The notes beneath the pieces are model-generated. The model was given only the letters and a program-made list of their open reading frames with translations. It had not been told where the DNA came from and did not search any database. This document shows positions 7,366 to 9,907 of a stretch of 9,907 nt of DNA, one piece after another. Made by a program: the position numbers and the translations under genes. Within the stretch, counting starts at the first letter, position 1. Each line of letters begins with the position of its first letter. The DNA lies in the NCBI GenBank assembly GCA_003483125.1, contig DMWU01000139.1, forward strand, positions 1 to 9,907. Direction: 5' to 3'. The stretch comes from Erythrobacter sp. Its GTDB lineage: Bacteria; Pseudomonadota; Alphaproteobacteria; Sphingomonadales; Sphingomonadaceae.

Positions 7366-7872
7366 TCACCTAGTGTCGGGGCGGGCCTTGGTCAAGCGTG
7401 CAAATAGCTGCCGAACAGAAAGTCCGGTAATTGGGTCGCGCCAATCGCGCGCTATTGCCTTTGCCGGGCCCAAGACAAAGTCACGATCTCGGAAGCGGGG
7501 ATGTGGGATTTGCAAGCTGCTGCTCGCCCAGATGCCCCCGCTCCAAAGGATTATATCGATGTCGAGTACACGCGCGCGCCAGGATTGGCCGCCCGCTCTG
7601 CGACCGAAGGCGCGCTCTACGCCTTTGGTTGCCTGCAGCAGCTCTTCCGGTTTGTGCCGAGTTTCAACCAATATGCAGCAATTGCAGAACCTTCGGTCAG
7701 ATGGGCCGATAGGAAGGCTTTCGACAATTGGCGCTACAAAAAGTTGTCGTATGCCTTCGTTTTCAAGGGCCTCTATTGCGGCAGGGATCACATTGCGTGG
7801 TTGGCCAATTCGTGGGTGCCGCTGATTCGACCCCAAGGCAACCAGGTATCGGTGCTGCTCTGCACTAGGCAT
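7366..7872 (-). CDS. folK: 2-amino-4-hydroxy-6-hydroxymethyldihydropteridine diphosphokinase (HPPK)
   Basis: This cytoplasmic folate-pathway enzyme transfers pyrophosphate from ATP to 6-hydroxymethyl-dihydropterin, giving the substrate of dihydropteroate synthase. The 168-residue product has the family landmarks in order: YLVALGSN (9-16), FCN at 62-64 with the pterin-side Asn64, the long ELLQATKGVERAFGR stretch (77-91), RARVLDIDI (99-107) with metal ligands Asp104 and Asp106, and IPHPRFRDRDFVL (122-134). ATG at 7872 is chosen; it lies 5 nt after the aguB stop. An in-frame TTG at 7893 would add seven residues and overlap aguB. Close spacing implies co-transcription with aguB. The usual folate neighbours folB and folP are not in view. 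A slightly divergent Cys-rich core (CNCC, 63-66) is the only oddity. Confidence 0.93.
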   Translation of the reverse strand: MPSAEQHRYLVALGSNQRHPRIGQPRNVIPAAIEALENEGIRQLFVAPIVESLPIGPSDRRFCNCCILVETRHKPEELLQATKGVERAFGRRAGGQSWRARVLDIDIILWSGGIWASSSLQIPHPRFRDRDFVLGPAKAIARDWRDPITGLSVRQLFARLTKARPDTR

Positions 7873-7877
7873 GGCAA

Positions 7878-8729
7878 TCAGATATCCTCGCAAAGCCGCC
7901 CGTAAAGCTGCGGGCGGCGATCACGGAAGAAGCCCATCCCGGCTCGGTGTTTGGCAGCGCGATCAAGATCGAGCTTTTGGACCAGAACCCCAGCGTCACT
8001 GGAACCAGATTCAGCCAGCTTGTCGCCCCATTCATCGCAGATGAAACTGTGGCCGTAGAAGCTCTGTCCCGATTCCTCGCCAATCCGGTTCGCAGCGATG
8101 ACCGGCATGCAATTGGAGACGGCATGGCCCTGCATCGCGCGCTGCCACATAAAACTCGTATCAAAATCGGCGTCATAGGGTTCCGAGCCGATTGCAGTCG
8201 GATAGAATAGCAATTCCGCGCCCATCAACGCCATTGCGCGCGCGCACTCGGGATACCATTGATCCCAGCATATCCCCACGCCAATGCGCGCGCCGAAAAG
8301 GTCCCAGGTCTTGAACCCGTCATTACCCGGGCGGAAATAGAACTTCTCTTCATAGCCAGGACCATCGGGAATGTGACTCTTGCGATAGGTGCCGTGAACC
8401 TCACCGTCGGGGCCAATCATCGCCATCGTATTGTAATAGTGATGCCCATCGCGCTCGAAGAAACTGGTGGGGATTGCTACCTGCAGCTTTACAGCCAGCT
8501 CGCGCATGGCGATTACTGAAGGATGCTCAAGCGTGGGCCGCGCAAGCGCAAATAGCGCCTCATCCTCTGTCTTGCAGAAGTATGGGCTCGAGAAGAGCTC
8601 AGGGGGCAGGATTATCTGTGCGCCTTGCGCAGCCGCTTCTTCCACCAAGGCAGAAACAGCCGCGATATTGGCGGCTTCATCCTCGGAACCCAAGGCAAGT
8701 TGGAGGGCGGCGACTGATATCTCTCTCAT
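7878..8729 (-). CDS. aguB: N-carbamoylputrescine amidase (nitrilase superfamily)
   Basis: This enzyme hydrolyses N-carbamoylputrescine to putrescine, CO2 and ammonia, the last step of the agmatine deiminase route. The product has 283 residues, close to the family norm. The nitrilase triad is complete: Glu44 (LPPELF), Lys117 (YRKSHIP) and Cys154 (GICWDQWYPE). The stretches GPGYEEKFYFRPGNDGF (123-139) and YDADFDTSFMWQRAMQ (185-200) are characteristic of the AguB subgroup and make other amidases less likely. ATG at 8729 has GAGGG about 9 nt upstream. The gene lies 16 bp after the methyltransferase-like gene and 5 bp before the folK ATG, so it is the middle gene of an operon. Its usual partner agmatine deiminase (aguA) is not in the window. 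Confidence 0.92.
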   Translation of the reverse strand: MREISVAALQLALGSEDEAANIAAVSALVEEAAAQGAQIILPPELFSSPYFCKTEDEALFALARPTLEHPSVIAMRELAVKLQVAIPTSFFERDGHHYYNTMAMIGPDGEVHGTYRKSHIPDGPGYEEKFYFRPGNDGFKTWDLFGARIGVGICWDQWYPECARAMALMGAELLFYPTAIGSEPYDADFDTSFMWQRAMQGHAVSNCMPVIAANRIGEESGQSFYGHSFICDEWGDKLAESGSSDAGVLVQKLDLDRAAKHRAGMGFFRDRRPQLYGRLCEDI

Positions 8730-8745
8730 ATGCCGCCCTCTACGC

Positions 8746-9621
8746 TCAACTGCTCTTCTTGAACAGCAGCGTCATACGATCGGATTCGCCGATCTGCTTC
8801 TTTGCCTCATCCCGCGAAGACCAGGATGGTGGGATCTGCCATACGCCACCTACATGATCGGCTGTATCCTTGGGGTTGGCGTTTATCTCGCTACTCTCGA
8901 CCAGTTCGAAACCGTGCGCTTCGACCAATTTGATCACATCCGCCTGCCTCAGATAGCCATTGCTGCCGTCGACATAGGAATCGGGTGCATCAGCTTTTGC
9001 GCGATGCTGGACAATACCGAGCAATCCATCATCCTTTAGCAGTTTGTGGAGGTTGGAAAGCTCCTCCGAAACCACTCCGCGACGGCCAAGGTTATGCATG
9101 AAGCGGATGATCAGCGCCCGATCGACACTGCCCTTCAGATCGGAAGTATCAGAAAGATTGTTGATCGCGCTCACTTTTGCGCCGCCTGTAACTCCGGCAC
9201 TCTGCATCAATTCACCGATCCGCTGCGGATATACTTCAGGGAAGGCCCTTTGCTGCGCCTGCTGGGCCGCGCTTGATGTCTCATAGACGCGCGCTGCACC
9301 GATATATTTTCCATCTTCTCCGAGATAGGAGATCAATATCTTGGCGTACCAACTGCCGGGCATGACATCGACTACGGTCATCCCCGGTTCGATCTGGAAA
9401 AACTTAACTGTTTCATAGGGGTGGCGGTACTGATCGCGCTTACGGTCATCCGTGCGCCAATCAGCATCTATGGCCGATTGTAGCGCCACATCATTTGTAA
9501 CTTCGGCTTGGCCAGCCTCGCCGTGATCTTCAGCACATGCGGGGCTTGCAAGCAGCATTGCCATGCAGGCCGCACCCAGAATAGTAGATTTTGCCAATTC
9601 ACTGTCCTTTTGAATAACCAT
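8746..9621 (-). CDS. Exported class I SAM-methyltransferase-like protein (COG4798 type)
   Basis: This is a 291-residue protein with a signal peptide: basic start, hydrophobic core at about 13-25 and a likely cleavage after ACA at 28-30. The mature part resembles the predicted methyltransferases of COG4798. It has an entry region HPYETVKFFQIEPGMTVVDV (67-86), a motif-I loop MPGSWYAKIL (87-96), DRALIIRFMHNL (167-178), a late core LHKLLKDDGLLGIVQHRA (191-208), a YLRQADVIKLVEAHGFELVE helix-strand unit (223-242), then NPKDTAD. Motif I lacks the GxG expected for SAM binding: PGSWY stands where relatives show something like PGGGWY. Activity on SAM is therefore uncertain, and the periplasm is not known to hold SAM. 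ATG at 9621 has GAAGGG about 8 nt upstream; the longer in-frame form would spoil the signal peptide. It is the first gene of the aguB-folK operon. Substrate unknown. Confidence 0.85.
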   Translation of the reverse strand: MVIQKDSELAKSTILGAACMAMLLASPACAEDHGEAGQAEVTNDVALQSAIDADWRTDDRKRDQYRHPYETVKFFQIEPGMTVVDVMPGSWYAKILISYLGEDGKYIGAARVYETSSAAQQAQQRAFPEVYPQRIGELMQSAGVTGGAKVSAINNLSDTSDLKGSVDRALIIRFMHNLGRRGVVSEELSNLHKLLKDDGLLGIVQHRAKADAPDSYVDGSNGYLRQADVIKLVEAHGFELVESSEINANPKDTADHVGGVWQIPPSWSSRDEAKKQIGESDRMTLLFKKSS

Positions 9622-9653
9622 CAAAGCGAGCCCTTCTAAGTCGCACTCAGCTG

Positions 9654-9682
9654 ATGACAAGCTGTAACCTGCTCACTATCTC
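9654..9682 (+). promoter_or_regulatory. Candidate sigma-70-type promoter for msrA
   Basis: ATGACA (9654-9659), matching five of six -35 bases, is followed after exactly 17 nt by TATCTC (9677-9682), matching three of six -10 bases. It sits 12 bp before the msrA ribosome binding site, in the gap between two divergent genes. The weak -10 box keeps confidence low; alphaproteobacterial promoters often differ from the E. coli consensus. Confidence 0.3.
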
Positions 9683-9705
9683 TACCGAACAAAGGAGACA
9701 TGCAG

Positions 9706-9907
9706 GTGAGTTCAAGCGAGCAAGCGATCATCGCAGGTGGATGCTTCTGGTGTACGGAGGCAGTCTTTCGCGATGTGATTGGTGTGACCGAAGTTGAGTC
9801 CGGATATATCGGCGGAACCAAGTCCAACCCGACCTACAAGGAAGTATGCTCGGGAACTACTGGCCATGCAGAGGCGATCCGCGTCACATACGATCCAGCT
9901 ACGATCG
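9706..9907 (+). CDS. msrA: Peptide-methionine (S)-S-oxide reductase MsrA, N-terminal part (cut by right edge)
   Basis: MsrA repairs oxidised proteins by reducing methionine-S-sulfoxide with thioredoxin. The 67 visible codons contain the signature [11 protein letters not shown] (11-21) with catalytic Cys13, then [12 protein letters not shown] (26-37), [17 protein letters not shown] (42-58) and VTYDP (60-64), all in family order. The remainder, including any resolving cysteines, lies beyond the window. Two starts are possible. ATG at 9700 is only 2 nt after GGAG (9694-9697), too close for normal initiation; GTG at 9706, in frame, leaves 8 nt and is preferred. The two differ by two residues. The gene is divergent from the exported methyltransferase-like gene. 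Confidence 0.95.
   Translation, partial: MSSSEQAIIAGGCFWCTEAVFRDVIGVTEVESGYIGGTKSNPTYKEVCSGTTGHAEAIRVTYDPATI

Noticed and set aside
9633..9660. TTGTCA and TAGAAG with 16-nt spacing on the minus strand, as a promoter for the methyltransferase operon
   Set aside because: Transcription from it would begin downstream of the GAAGGG ribosome binding site, so the site would be missing from the mRNA.

Overview
The window reads as chromosomal DNA of an alphaproteobacterium, most likely Sphingomonadales and probably Erythrobacteraceae. The grounds are the moderately high GC, the Oar-like TonB-dependent receptor with a sphingomonad-style plug, the TonB N-terminus of a type familiar from that order, and the overall character of the proteins. 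The genus is an inference from remembered family resemblance; no search was run. There is no sign of phage, transposon, integrase, CRISPR array or rRNA.

Layout, left to right. (1) Positions 1-413, minus strand: the N-terminal part of a TonB energy transducer, cut by the left edge and apparently starting at TTG. (2) Positions 480-501: a strong minus-strand hairpin terminator. (3) Positions 532-3930, minus: a large TonB-dependent outer-membrane receptor with a carboxypeptidase-regulatory-like N-terminal domain. (4) Positions 3931-4217: an intergenic region holding a 17-bp near-palindrome, a GC-rich hairpin and a 12-bp inverted repeat. (5) Positions 4218-6419, minus: an Fe(II)/2-oxoglutarate oxygenase of the isopenicillin N synthase-like family, 24 bp downstream of a concentrative nucleoside transporter and probably in one operon with it. 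(6) Positions 6554-7237, plus: a YhhQ-type queuosine-precursor transporter, divergent from the nucleoside transporter. (7) Positions 7250-7325, minus: tRNA-Lys(UUU). (8) Positions 7366-9621, minus: a tight run of three genes transcribed in the order exported methyltransferase-like protein, N-carbamoylputrescine amidase (aguB), folK, with the tRNA about 40 bp behind. (9) From 9706 to the right edge, plus: the start of msrA, divergent from the methyltransferase gene.

How the parts may work together. The receptor and TonB form the usual couple for energised outer-membrane uptake. The nucleoside transporter and oxygenase form an uptake-plus-modification pair directly upstream of the receptor on the same strand, so a joint nucleoside or purine-like scavenging role is possible but unproven. 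The right-hand operon joins polyamine synthesis (aguB), folate synthesis (folK) and a secreted methyltransferase-fold protein; these look like housekeeping genes sharing a transcript, not one pathway. I saw no clear previously undescribed system. The points most worth a second look are the exported methyltransferase with an altered SAM motif, the transporter-oxygenase pair, the palindrome upstream of the receptor, and the inverted repeat at the oxygenase stop codon.
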